A stretch of 64,000 bases of DNA, taken from positions 62,001-126,000 of the forward strand of contig ONOE01000002.1 of the NCBI GenBank assembly GCA_900319365.1. Direction: 5' to 3'. The notes under the pieces are model-generated. The model was not told the origin of the DNA and made no database searches. It saw only the letters and a list, made by a program, of their open reading frames with translations. This stretch comes from an uncultured bacterium. Lineage in GTDB: Bacteria; Cyanobacteriota; Vampirovibrionia; Gastranaerophilales; Gastranaerophilaceae. Made by a program: the position numbers and the translations under genes. Of the stretch, positions 44,388 through 53,726 are shown piece by piece; position 1 is the first letter of the stretch, and each line of letters starts with the position of its first letter.

Positions 44388-45002
44388 TTATTTTACCAAA
44401 ACGAAATCGCCCGAATGCACAATTTCAGAAAGAGCCGCAGCAACATCATTATCTAATCTCATGCATCCATGAGAAACTTTTTGCCCAATAGATTCGGGGT
44501 TATTATTTCCGTGGATATATTCTCCGTTATCCCCTCTTGCACCTGTATCAGGATCAACCGTGTATAAATGAAGAATATTCGGACCGAAAGAATCGGGATA
44601 TTTTCTGCGTTTTGTCCATCTGCCCGCATTCTCATAAGGATATGTTTCAATATAGCCTACAACTCTTATTCCTCTATGCGTCGGAGTGGATTCTTTTCCC
44701 GTTGCAACCGAAAACGCATTTACAGCCTTGCCATTGTTATTATACAGGTAGAGAATATTATTATTTATATCAACAACTATTTTGGCTTTTTGCGCAACAC
44801 CCCTAATTTTTATGTCAGGAGAAGGAGCAAACGCCAAAATTGTAGAATCAGAAACACCTTGAGGGGATACCCCAGTTTTTACAAATGTATCTTGAGGTGG
44901 TTGACTTTGCGCCATAGATTTACTCGGGGCAGAAAATACCAAAACACCAGTCAAAGCTGTTGCGCCAAGGGTATATTTTATTGCGGGGAAATTTATATTC
45001 AT
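44388..45002 (-). CDS. L,D-transpeptidase (YkuD domain)
   Basis: 204 residues. A signal-like N-terminal helix (LGATALTGVLVFSAPS) is followed by a short linker and a YkuD domain. Conserved residues are His164-Gly165 (EYIHGN) and the catalytic Cys180 in SHGCMRL. It makes 3-3 cross-links in peptidoglycan or attaches proteins to it, outside the cytoplasmic membrane. No LysM or peptidoglycan-binding domain is attached. Stands alone between tRNA-Arg and nifJ. Confidence 0.92.
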   Translation of the reverse strand: MNINFPAIKYTLGATALTGVLVFSAPSKSMAQSQPPQDTFVKTGVSPQGVSDSTILAFAPSPDIKIRGVAQKAKIVVDINNNILYLYNNNGKAVNAFSVATGKESTPTHRGIRVVGYIETYPYENAGRWTKRRKYPDSFGPNILHLYTVDPDTGARGDNGEYIHGNNNPESIGQKVSHGCMRLDNDVAAALSEIVHSGDFVLVK

Positions 45003-45035
45003 ATCTTTTTTAAATATGGTAAAAATATTTTTTGC

Positions 45036-45083
45036 TAAAAAAAAACGGAACAGCTAAATATTAAGTTGTTCCGCTTTTCTTTT
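45036..45083 (-). terminator. Rho-independent terminator after nifJ
   Basis: Read on the minus strand: GCGGAACA, 14-base loop, TGTTCCG, then a run of nine or more T. Confidence 0.82.
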
Positions 45084-45101
45084 ATGATTTGTAATTATAA
45101 A

Positions 45102-48100
45102 TTACTTAATCAATTCGCCGACAGCTTTAAGAACTTGCATTCTTGTTGCAGCATCTTTTTCTGCTTCTGTATACAATTCTTCAGCGTGTTCAGGATTTGT
45201 CTTAGTAAGAGATTTATATCTTCTCTCACTTCTGATAAAGTCTTGATAGCTGCCTTTCGGATCTTTTGCATCCCAAGTGAACGGATGTTCAGATTCGGGG
45301 TTATATCTGTACAAAGGATAATAACCTGCCTCAACTGCACGTTTTTCTTCGGTTTGAGTCTTAGACATATCAATACCGTGTGCAATACAAGGTGCATAAG
45401 CAAAGATGATTGACGGTCCGTCATAAGCTTCAGCTTCTTGGAATGCTTTAAGAGTTTGTGCTCTGTCTGCTCCCAATGCTACTGATGCAACATATACATA
45501 ACCGTATGACATGCACATCAAGCCCATATTCTTTTTGTATGTTTTCTTACCGCCTGTAGCGAATTTAGCAACTGCAGCAGTCGGAGTTGATTTTGATGCC
45601 TGACCGCCTGTATTTGAATATACTTCGGTATCAAGAACCAAAATGTTAACGTTCTTATTCTGTGCAACTACGTGGTCAATTCCACCGTAACCGATATCAT
45701 TTGCCCAACCGTCACCACCGATAATCCAGATTGATTTATCAGTAAAGTAATCTTCAAGTTCTTTAATCTTAGCGCATGTCGGACACATATCATCTGCATG
45801 TTTTTCGAGAACTTCTTTTACTTTGTTTTGAGCTGCTACAGCTTCGGGAGTTTTTGAATTATCCCAATACTGCATAGCGTTTTCCAAAGCTTCTTTTACG
45901 TCAGGTTTTGCATTCGGATTTGCGATAACTTTTTCAACGTTTTCTTTCAAAAGTTCTCTGTTAGAATCAACAGCCAATCTCATACCAAAACCGAATTCGG
46001 CGTTATCTTCAAATAATGAGTTAGCCCAAGCCGGACCTCTGCCTTCTTTAGTCTTTGTATAAGGGATTGTCGGGAATGTGCCCGAGTAAATTGAAGAACA
46101 ACCTGTTGCGTTTGCTACGATAGCATTTTCACCGAACAATTGAGAAACCAATTTAACATAAGGAGTTTCACCACAACCTGCGCAAGCTCCCGAAAATTCA
46201 AATAACGGTTTTCTGAGCATTGCACCTTTGATTGTCTTAGTTGTATTTTTGCCCATTACGTTATCAGGTAATTCATCAAAGAATTTTTCGTTTTCCTTTT
46301 CGCCTGCTGCAACTTCTTCTTCAATGGTTGACCATCTGAAAGCTTGTTTTTCAGGTGCCATTTTCATTGTAGGACATTGATCGGCACAAACGCCGCAACC
46401 CGTACAATCTTCGCAGTAAACCTGAACTTTGAACTGTTCGCCGTTTGCATTAGGTCTTGCATCAACCGTCTTGAATGTTGCAGGTGCATTTTTCAAGCTG
46501 TCTTTTTCAGCAAGTTTTGTTCTGACTGCAGCATGAGGGCATGCGGATGCACAAATACCACATTGCAAGCAGTTTTCAGAAATCCAATGAGGAACACGAG
46601 GAGCAATACCACGTTTTTCTAAGCAAGCTGTGCCTGTCGGGATTACACCGTCAACACTCATTGCTGAAACAGGGATATCATCACCTTTTTGTCTCATTGA
46701 TGGTTCAATTACGTCTTTAGCGAATTTATCAGCATCTTTTGAAATCATTTCAACGTGTTCAGCGTGAGCTACACCGTCTAATGATTTAGGAACAACAACT
46801 TCTTCGGTTGCATCAACAGCTGCATCAATCAATGCTAAGTTCATATTAACAACATCGTCGCCTTTTTTCTTGAAAGTCTTGGTTGTCATAGATCTCATAC
46901 CTTCATAAGCCTGTTCGAACGGAATAATTCCCGAAACTTTGAAGTATGCAACCATCATAACCGTATTAGCACCTTTACCTCTTAAACCGGGTTGTTGCTT
47001 AATAAGTTTTTCGGCATCAACGTTATAGAATTTGATATGTTTGTTGATGATAGTTTCTTGCATATCTCTTGTTAAGTGAGAGAATGCTTCCTCTTTAGAC
47101 CACGGAGAGTTAAGTAAGAACGTACCGCCCTCTTTGATGCCTTTTAACAAATCATATCTGCCGATATAAGCATGAGCAGAACATGAAACAAAATCAGGCG
47201 CCGTGATAAGGTATGTAGATTTAATCGGTTTGTCCCCGAATCTCAAGTGAGAAACAGTAACACCGAATGATTTCTTAGAGTCATAAGCAAAGTATGCTTG
47301 AGCATCTTTGTTTGTATATTGACCGATAATTTTGATTGAGTTTTTGTTAGCACCTACGGTACCATCAGAACCTAAGCCCCAGAACATGCAGTTTGTAGTT
47401 CCTTCGGGTTCGGTAACGATGTGTTCTTCAATAGGTAATGATCTGTGAGTAACATCATCATTGATACCTACGGTAAAGCCGTGGAAACCATTCTTTTCAG
47501 AATGTTTGTAAATTGCAAGAACCATTGACGGCGTAAATTCTTTAGATGCTAAACCGTATCTGCCGCCGATTACCCTGATATTCTTGCCTGCTAAAGCAGC
47601 TGTTACATCTAAGAATAAAGGTTCACCGATAGCTCCTGGTTCTTTTGTTCTGTCTAAAGCAACAACTCTTTTTACAGAGGCAGGTAAAGCTTCATTAAAT
47701 CTCTTAACGTCAAACGGTCTGTATAATCTTACTTTAACCAAACCGTATTTAGTGCCTCTTTTTGCATTCAAGTAATCAATTGTTTCTTCAATTGTTTCGC
47801 AGCCTGAGCCCATTGCAACGATAACGTCAGTTGCATCCGGTGCTCCGACATAATCGAACGGATGATACTGTCTGCCTGTTACTTTTGCAACTTTGTCCAT
47901 ATATTCTTGAACGATATCAGGAACGGCATCATAGTATTTGTTAGATGTTTCTCTGCCTTGGAAGTATACATCACCGTTTTGAGCACCGACCTTTGAAACA
48001 GGGTTTTCGGGTCTTAATGCTCTCTGTCTGAATTCTTCAATATATTTAGGTTCAACAAGTGATCTTATATCATCATAAGAAATTTCTTCGATTTTGTGAA

Positions 48101-48635
48101 TTTCGTGAGAAGTTCTGAAACCATCAAAGAATTGCAAGAACGGAACTTTAGCTTTGTAAGTAGATAAGTGAGCTACAAGAGCCAAATCCATTTCTTCTTG
48201 AACGCTGTTAGCGGCTAACATTGCATAGCCTGTATCTCTGCAAGCCATAACATCGGAATGATCTCCGAAAATCGCTAATGATTGAGCAGCCAATGCTCTT
48301 GCCGCAACGTGAATAACATGCGGAAGCATTTCACCTGCAACTTTATGCATAACAGGAATCATCAAAAGTAAACCTTGAGATGCGGTGTAAGTAGAAGTCA
48401 AAGCACCTGCTGCTAAAGAACCGTGAACGGCTCCGGCTGCGCCTGCTTCTGATTGCATCTCAGCAACTTTTACTTCTTTGCCCCAGATGTTTTCTTTATG
48501 TTGTGATGACCATTCGTCAACCCATTCACCCATTGTTGATGAAGGTGTGATGGGATAAATTGCCGATACTTCGCTCAATGCATAAGCAATATGCGCTGCT
48601 GCGTAGTTACCGTCAACAGTAATTGTTTTTGCCAT
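45102..48635 (-). CDS. nifJ: Pyruvate:ferredoxin (flavodoxin) oxidoreductase
   Basis: Converts pyruvate and CoA to acetyl-CoA, CO2 and reduced ferredoxin. 1177 residues, the single-chain form. Domains in order: pyruvate/TPP-binding (YPITPSSTMGEWVDEW at the start), gamma-type domain (ATGCSSIYSG is later, in the TPP part), and a two-cluster ferredoxin domain with CLQCGICASACPHA and CTGCGVCADQCP. The C-terminal TPP domain has GDGWANDIGYGG and NTGGQASKSTPTAA. An extra Cys pair ACAGCGE binds the third cluster. A strong AAGGAGG precedes the ATG. Central to fermentation in an anaerobe. Identification is secure. Confidence 0.97.
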   Translation of the reverse strand: MAKTITVDGNYAAAHIAYALSEVSAIYPITPSSTMGEWVDEWSSQHKENIWGKEVKVAEMQSEAGAAGAVHGSLAAGALTSTYTASQGLLLMIPVMHKVAGEMLPHVIHVAARALAAQSLAIFGDHSDVMACRDTGYAMLAANSVQEEMDLALVAHLSTYKAKVPFLQFFDGFRTSHEIHKIEEISYDDIRSLVEPKYIEEFRQRALRPENPVSKVGAQNGDVYFQGRETSNKYYDAVPDIVQEYMDKVAKVTGRQYHPFDYVGAPDATDVIVAMGSGCETIEETIDYLNAKRGTKYGLVKVRLYRPFDVKRFNEALPASVKRVVALDRTKEPGAIGEPLFLDVTAALAGKNIRVIGGRYGLASKEFTPSMVLAIYKHSEKNGFHGFTVGINDDVTHRSLPIEEHIVTEPEGTTNCMFWGLGSDGTVGANKNSIKIIGQYTNKDAQAYFAYDSKKSFGVTVSHLRFGDKPIKSTYLITAPDFVSCSAHAYIGRYDLLKGIKEGGTFLLNSPWSKEEAFSHLTRDMQETIINKHIKFYNVDAEKLIKQQPGLRGKGANTVMMVAYFKVSGIIPFEQAYEGMRSMTTKTFKKKGDDVVNMNLALIDAAVDATEEVVVPKSLDGVAHAEHVEMISKDADKFAKDVIEPSMRQKGDDIPVSAMSVDGVIPTGTACLEKRGIAPRVPHWISENCLQCGICASACPHAAVRTKLAEKDSLKNAPATFKTVDARPNANGEQFKVQVYCEDCTGCGVCADQCPTMKMAPEKQAFRWSTIEEEVAAGEKENEKFFDELPDNVMGKNTTKTIKGAMLRKPLFEFSGACAGCGETPYVKLVSQLFGENAIVANATGCSSIYSGTFPTIPYTKTKEGRGPAWANSLFEDNAEFGFGMRLAVDSNRELLKENVEKVIANPNAKPDVKEALENAMQYWDNSKTPEAVAAQNKVKEVLEKHADDMCPTCAKIKELEDYFTDKSIWIIGGDGWANDIGYGGIDHVVAQNKNVNILVLDTEVYSNTGGQASKSTPTAAVAKFATGGKKTYKKNMGLMCMSYGYVYVASVALGADRAQTLKAFQEAEAYDGPSIIFAYAPCIAHGIDMSKTQTEEKRAVEAGYYPLYRYNPESEHPFTWDAKDPKGSYQDFIRSERRYKSLTKTNPEHAEELYTEAEKDAATRMQVLKAVGELIK

Positions 48636-48854
48636 AGTATAATAACCTCCTTATTTAACTATATACATAATATCCACAACTATTTAAGTATATGATAATA
48701 CAAACATATTTTTATTACAAAATATATTGTCGGTTTTTTGTGTTTTATTTAAAATAATGTTAAATATTGTAAAAATTGTAAACATAAAATTCGAGATTTA
48801 AGCAATTTTAAATCTTTACGAAATTTAATGCGTTTGAAATAAGGACTTTTATAT

Positions 48855-50120
48855 ATGTTAATTACCCCGTTAAAATTAAATTTATCTACCCCTCAAAATG
48901 TTAAACACGAAAATAATTATCCTCAAAACAGAATAAATTATTTCCACTCACAACCCGCAAAAGATGAAGTATCATTCAGCGGTAAGCTTCCGAAAGTCGA
49001 TAATACTTTCTTTAGTGAAGCGCTCGGAAGAAGTTATGATGCAGGAAAACCAAAATTCATTGCAATTGCAAGAGAATTTCATGCCTCATTAAAAAGAGTT
49101 GCAGCAAAACTTCAGGCATACGGATTTACTTATGATGATGCATACAATACTGCACACCCCGTTAAAACCAAAGCATCATTTCTTGATAAATCTAAAAGAC
49201 AAGGCAGCGTTCAGGATATAATCAGGGGAACAGTTTACTGGCAGGATCAGCAGGATATTCCCGCATTCAAAAAATTTCTTGAAGAAATGAAAAAAGAAGG
49301 TTGGGAAATTGCACCTTTGCGTAAACGTGATCCAAATACCGACGGATTTGTTAAAAATAAAAGAGGTTCTATTATAAAATTCCCCGATTTAGAAATAAGA
49401 CAAAACGGCATAACGGAAGAATCTCTTGCACCTTTAGGCGAATTTTTACAAAGAGCGGAAATTTCTAAACCCCGTTCATCAACTTATGCCGATTGGCAGA
49501 TGCGTTTCATTTCAACCAAAGAAAAAGGCATGCGTGAAGGACGTCAGGATTGCGAAGTAATTTTCTTATACGGTCCTCATTATAAAGATGCAAAAGAAAT
49601 TGAACATACTTATGTATTTGAGCCTTGGAGAAAATTAAGAGAACTCCATGTTGATATGAATCCGACAAATCATCAAAAAAATTCAAGCGGATTTACGATT
49701 GCAGAAAACGTATCGGAAATCCACAAAAGACTTGTTCAATTCGTTTCTCACCCGTTATTTACAAACGCATACAATGCAGATTTAAAAAACAAAAATGCAA
49801 TTAAATTACCCGTAGAAATAAGTAATTCATATTGCAATTTGATTATGAACTATGCAAAATCAATTGAAAAAGCACTTAAACCCTATTACAAAGAAAAAGC
49901 CGGTTTAATTGCAAAAGATGAACAGGTTGCCGAATTGATTAAACAATCACCCGCATATCTTATTCGTGAAGATAAAAATATTTCAGCAAAAGAAATTAAA
50001 GATAAACGTGCAGAATTAAAAGAATATCTTGATAAATGCCAGCAGGACGATATTGCTCTTGTCAGAGAAGTACGTGCAATGCTGCAAAAAACAATTGATA
50101 AATTCGGGCTTAAAGACTAA
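48855..50120 (+). CDS. Putative RelA/SpoT-fold protein, highly divergent
   Basis: 421 residues, no signal or membrane segment. An N-terminal tail (ITPLKLNL ... VSFSGK) resembles the tail of the acyltransferase at 36829. Residues ~100-160 (FLDKSKRQGSVQDIIRGTVYW) recall the RelA/SpoT nucleotidyltransferase opening K-x-S-x-x-D-K ... D-I-x-G-x-R-V. Residues ~215-275 (WQMRF, CEVIFLYG, IEHTYVFEPWRK) recall its G-Y-x-x-x-Q-L-x-F ... V-E-I-Q ... H-x-x-Y-E-x-x-R pattern. C-terminal part is charged helices. This is pattern matching by eye; alternatives are an unrelated fold. Ribosome site AAGGA is 10 bases before the ATG. Confidence 0.5.
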   Translation: MLITPLKLNLSTPQNVKHENNYPQNRINYFHSQPAKDEVSFSGKLPKVDNTFFSEALGRSYDAGKPKFIAIAREFHASLKRVAAKLQAYGFTYDDAYNTAHPVKTKASFLDKSKRQGSVQDIIRGTVYWQDQQDIPAFKKFLEEMKKEGWEIAPLRKRDPNTDGFVKNKRGSIIKFPDLEIRQNGITEESLAPLGEFLQRAEISKPRSSTYADWQMRFISTKEKGMREGRQDCEVIFLYGPHYKDAKEIEHTYVFEPWRKLRELHVDMNPTNHQKNSSGFTIAENVSEIHKRLVQFVSHPLFTNAYNADLKNKNAIKLPVEISNSYCNLIMNYAKSIEKALKPYYKEKAGLIAKDEQVAELIKQSPAYLIREDKNISAKEIKDKRAELKEYLDKCQQDDIALVREVRAMLQKTIDKFGLKD

Positions 50121-51472
50121 ACGTTTATTATTGCGACATTTTCAATATGATAGGTATGACAGAACATATCAAACGGCTGTACCGATTCGACTTTTGCACC
50201 TTTTTGACACAGATATTTTAAATCCCTTGCAAGGGTAGACGGATTGCATGATACATATATAATTTTACCTTTGGACAGGTCATAAGCCCTATCTAAAGAT
50301 TTTTCGCTGCAGCCTTTTCTCGGGGGATCTAGAATAACAGCATTAAATTTGCGCTTTTCATTGTCTAAATATTCGCCCGCATCGCCGCAATGAATTTCAA
50401 TATTTGAAATATTATTTAACTTGGAACTCAAGATTGCAAGTTCAACGGATTTTTTATTTTCTTCAATTGTAACAACCTGCTTTGCTTCGTCGCTGAGGCA
50501 AATTCCGAATGCACTTATTCCTGCATAGGCATCAAGGATTGAGGCGTTTTTAAAATTATTTATAATGTATTCTTTTACATATTTGAAAATATTTTCTGCG
50601 CTTTTGGGGTTAACCTGAAAGAAAGTTTGCGCAGTAATCCTGAATGTTTTATCAAGGATTTTTTCTTCAATATAATCTTTCCCGCAAACGCATTTTGTAA
50701 AGTCCCCTAAAATTACGTTTGATTTTTTCGGATTGAAATTAACACACACTCCCGTTACTTTGTCGAATTTGTTATATATAGCATTACAAAAATCAATTAC
50801 GTTATTTGATATATTTGAGCCGTCAGAATTTAAGACAAGCGCTACAAGGTTATTGCCATTGTATGCGGAATTTCGTATTACAATATGCCTTAAATCGCCT
50901 TTGTGAGATTTTTCACGGTATCCGCTTATATTAAATTTCGGCGCCGTTTCTTTGATATATTCAATTATTTCATCGCAAATTTCAGGCTGAATAGGACAAT
51001 ATTTTATATTTACGATTTCATGGGTTTTATTTTTATAATATCCCGCAATTATCCTTTTTGAATTTTTGGTTTCGGTAATGGGATATTGAATTTTATGTCT
51101 GTAATTTTTAATTTGAGGACTTGGAACAGGCATGGGTACATCTATATCAAGAGCGCCGATTTTTTTAAGAGTTTCTTTTACAACTTGTCTTTTAATTTCA
51201 AGCTGATAATCATAATCAATAAATTGCAATTGACATGCCCCGCAAACTTTTTGCATCGGGCAAAACGGCTTCAACCTGTAAGGAGAGGACTCAAGAAGTT
51301 CAACCACCTTTGCCCTTGCATAATTTTTAGTAAGTTTTGTTATTTCGATTTTAACCTTATCCAAAGGACAAACATCATCAACCATTACCAAAAAATCGTT
51401 GATTTTTGCAAGTCCTACACACAAATTGCCAAGTTTATCTATTGTTACAATATAATTATCGCCGATATTCAT
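50117..51472 (-). CDS. 23S rRNA (uracil-5-)-methyltransferase (RumA/RlmD family)
   Basis: 451 residues. An N-terminal TRAM-like beta domain (residues 1-60) is followed by cysteines for a 4Fe-4S cluster (CPMQKVCGACQLQF, with a further Cys), then the SAM site ILDAYAGISAFGI. DPPRKGCSEKSLD and the catalytic motif IYVSCNPSTLARDL end the domain. It methylates a uracil in rRNA or tRNA; RlmC, RlmD and TrmA cannot be told apart here. The stop overlaps the convergent gene by four bases. An extended -10 (TGT-TAAAAT) lies six bases before the ATG. Confidence 0.9.
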   Translation of the reverse strand: MNIGDNYIVTIDKLGNLCVGLAKINDFLVMVDDVCPLDKVKIEITKLTKNYARAKVVELLESSPYRLKPFCPMQKVCGACQLQFIDYDYQLEIKRQVVKETLKKIGALDIDVPMPVPSPQIKNYRHKIQYPITETKNSKRIIAGYYKNKTHEIVNIKYCPIQPEICDEIIEYIKETAPKFNISGYREKSHKGDLRHIVIRNSAYNGNNLVALVLNSDGSNISNNVIDFCNAIYNKFDKVTGVCVNFNPKKSNVILGDFTKCVCGKDYIEEKILDKTFRITAQTFFQVNPKSAENIFKYVKEYIINNFKNASILDAYAGISAFGICLSDEAKQVVTIEENKKSVELAILSSKLNNISNIEIHCGDAGEYLDNEKRKFNAVILDPPRKGCSEKSLDRAYDLSKGKIIYVSCNPSTLARDLKYLCQKGAKVESVQPFDMFCHTYHIENVAIINV

Positions 51473-51478
51473 AACTGA

Positions 51479-51487
51479 ATTTTAACA
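51479..51487 (-). promoter_or_regulatory. Extended -10 box directly before the rRNA methyltransferase
   Basis: TGT-TAAAAT on the minus strand, six bases before the ATG at 51472, no ribosome site. Leaderless set. Confidence 0.5.
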
Positions 51488-51551
51488 CGAATATATTAAC
51501 AAATTTTTATATGTATGATATTATTGAAATATAGTCTTATAAGGGGTCTTT

Positions 51552-52427
51552 ATGAAAAAAACATTTATTACGCTGTTATTTTTAATTCCGTTTTTAACAG
51601 GCTGCGCAAGTGTAAACACAAATTTAACCATAAATAAAAACAAATCAGCCGTTGTTACGGTAAATCTTAAAACTGATAAAAAAGCATCATCAAAAGATTT
51701 ATCAACAATAAAATCAAATTATAAAAAATTTCTTGATAAGAATTACAAAATTACAAACAATTCAACAAAGAAAACTTTCAAATATAAAGCCGTAAAAACG
51801 GTTAAAAATTTGAAAAAAGAAGATATAAACCTTTCCTCTCTCGGTTTTAATACGAAATTGAAATCAGGAAGATATGTTGATATCAAACATAATTTCTTTG
51901 TAACTTCATACAATATTAACATGGTTTATGATCTTAGAGCACAGGTTACTAAGATTAAAAAAGCTAAGAAAAATGCCAAAACTTCTAATGCAGGGTTAAC
52001 ACCCGAATATTTTCAAAAATATGCGGATAAAGATTTGGTCGTCGATAACAGCATAAACCAAAGAGCTGATATTGCGGAAAACTTTGAAAGTAATGTTATA
52101 TCTCAAAAAGAGGCATCAGAAGATGCCGATAACGCTCAAGCCGATAAAAAAGTCCAAAAGCCGCACGATAATTTAAGCGATTTTGGAGCAAAGTTTTCCG
52201 TAACCCTGCCTATGCCCGCATCTTATAATAATGCTGACGATTCAAAAGATAATACATATTATTGGAATATTAAAAAAGATGAGCCTACGGAAATTAAGCT
52301 GCAATATGTGGTTTACGGCGGATTTGCGATAACATTTATTTTGCTTGTCGGCGTGCTGCTTTTGGTTTACCTTGCAAGAAGAATCTGGCGCCACGACACC
52401 CTTAAAAGAATCGGAAATAATAATTAA
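51552..52427 (+). CDS. Predicted lipoprotein with a C-terminal membrane helix
   Basis: 291 residues. Signal peptide with lipobox FLTGC, so a lipid anchor at the N-terminus. A lysine-rich beta region follows (VVTVNLKTDKKA), then a variable linker of acidic and polar residues. A single helix near the end (FAITFILLVGVLLLVYLARR) points its short basic tail to the cytoplasm. This double anchor resembles cyanobacterial DUF3153 proteins, which is a weak guess. Function unknown. Confidence 0.65.
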   Translation: MKKTFITLLFLIPFLTGCASVNTNLTINKNKSAVVTVNLKTDKKASSKDLSTIKSNYKKFLDKNYKITNNSTKKTFKYKAVKTVKNLKKEDINLSSLGFNTKLKSGRYVDIKHNFFVTSYNINMVYDLRAQVTKIKKAKKNAKTSNAGLTPEYFQKYADKDLVVDNSINQRADIAENFESNVISQKEASEDADNAQADKKVQKPHDNLSDFGAKFSVTLPMPASYNNADDSKDNTYYWNIKKDEPTEIKLQYVVYGGFAITFILLVGVLLLVYLARRIWRHDTLKRIGNNN

Positions 52428-52497
52428 AAAACGGCTTTCAACACAAAAAATGAGAATAAATTACGCCTTACTTTACCATTTTATTTAAATTAAGCAC

Positions 52498-52522
52498 AAA
52501 AAAAGAGCCTATCGGCTCTTTT
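52498..52522. terminator. Bidirectional terminator between lipoprotein gene and tRNA-Val
   Basis: AAAAGAGCC, TATC, GGCTCTTTT, flanked by A-run and T-run. Serves both sides. The 313-base stretch 52428-52740 holds only this, the tRNA and the upstream region of the sigma gene. Confidence 0.85.
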
Positions 52523-52530
52523 CAAAATGG

Positions 52531-52603
52531 TGGGCGTTGTAGGACTCGAACCTACGACCCTCTCCTTGTAAGGGAGACGCTCTACCAGCTGAGCTAAACG
52601 CCC
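52531..52603 (-). tRNA. tRNA-Val (anticodon TAC)
   Basis: Acceptor GGGCGTT with its complement AACGCCC, anticodon stem TCTCC/GGAGA around CTTACAA (anticodon TAC), T arm GTAGGTTCGAGTCCTAC. 73 bases including discriminator A, no CCA encoded. Confidence 0.96.
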
Positions 52604-52740
52604 TCATTTCATTTGGTTTGCACTCAGCAAAAATATATTACCAAGAACAAAATTTACTGTCAAGAGTTTTGGAACTTTTTATTTATTTTTTCGTCAAATG
52701 TTATGTAATTGATTTTTAGATGATATATTGAGGAGATAGC

Positions 52741-53643
52741 ATGGATAGTGATGTAATTTCGTATGAGAAATTGGATTTGGGAGAAAATTATAAATCTTTT
52801 GACAATGTTGTAAGAGAAGATGATATATTACAAGACTACCTGAAAGAAATAAGCAAATATAAACTGTTGAAACCTAAACAAGAAAAAGAGTTGGGGCGTT
52901 TAATAAAAGAGCAAAAAGACAATATCGCAATCAGAAAACTTGTTCAGTCCAATCTGCGCCTTGTTGTAAATATTGCAAAAAGATACACGGGGCGTGGAGT
53001 TCTTTTTATGGATCTTGTGCAGGAGGGTTCTATCGGGCTTATGAGGGCAGCTGAGAAATTTGATTATCGCAAGAATTTTAAGTTTTCAACCTATGCGACA
53101 TGGTGGATTAAGCAGGCTATCGCAAGAGCAGTTGCGAATAACGCAAAAACTATCCGCATTCCTGTTCACATGTTAGATAAGATTAAGAAATTTAAAAAAG
53201 CTCTTGCGCATTTAAATGATGTATTCGGACGGACTCCGACAGATGAAGAAATTTGCAGCGAGATGAGAATAACAGAAAAACAACTTGCAAAAATTAAGCA
53301 TTCAATTATTCTTGACCCTTTGAGCATTGAAACACCAGTAACAGACGACCTCAATTTGGGCGACTTTATAGAAGATAAAATTACGCATTCACCAGATAAC
53401 ACCTTGAGGCAAAAGCAGATTGAAGAATCAATTCCCGAGCTTTTAAAGAGTTTAACAGCAAAAGAACGTCAAGTAATCTTGCAAAGGTTCGGAATTAATT
53501 CTACAGCGCAAAAAACATTACTTGAAGTCGGAGAAAATCTCGGATATTCAAAAGAAAGAATACGGCAACTCGAAGTGCAAGCACTCAGAAAAATGAGCAC
53601 AAACCCGAAAAGCAAGCATTTTAAAGATTTGATAGAAAGTTAA
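52741..53643 (+). CDS. RNA polymerase sigma factor, RpoD/SigA family
   Basis: 300 residues, without region 1.1. Region 1.2 and 2 are clear ([64 protein letters not shown]), and region 4.2 ends in [18 protein letters not shown]. Region 2.4 matches factors that read TATAAT. Size and the missing 1.1 suggest a group 2 (non-essential, stress or alternative) factor rather than the primary sigma, but the short form could also be primary in this lineage. Ribosome site GAGGAG precedes the ATG. Confidence 0.9.
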   Translation: MDSDVISYEKLDLGENYKSFDNVVREDDILQDYLKEISKYKLLKPKQEKELGRLIKEQKDNIAIRKLVQSNLRLVVNIAKRYTGRGVLFMDLVQEGSIGLMRAAEKFDYRKNFKFSTYATWWIKQAIARAVANNAKTIRIPVHMLDKIKKFKKALAHLNDVFGRTPTDEEICSEMRITEKQLAKIKHSIILDPLSIETPVTDDLNLGDFIEDKITHSPDNTLRQKQIEESIPELLKSLTAKERQVILQRFGINSTAQKTLLEVGENLGYSKERIRQLEVQALRKMSTNPKSKHFKDLIES

Positions 53644-53726
53644 AATTTCGCTAAGAAATTATTGTCGAATTTTGCTATGGCGGTAAACTTTTATTGTGCC
53701 GTAACATTGTAGATTAACTTCTAAAA

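Noticed and set aside
44568-45038. 156-codon plus-strand frame opposite the L,D-transpeptidase
   Set aside because: The YkuD motifs on the minus strand are decisive; the plus frame runs across that gene's start and has no recognisable features.
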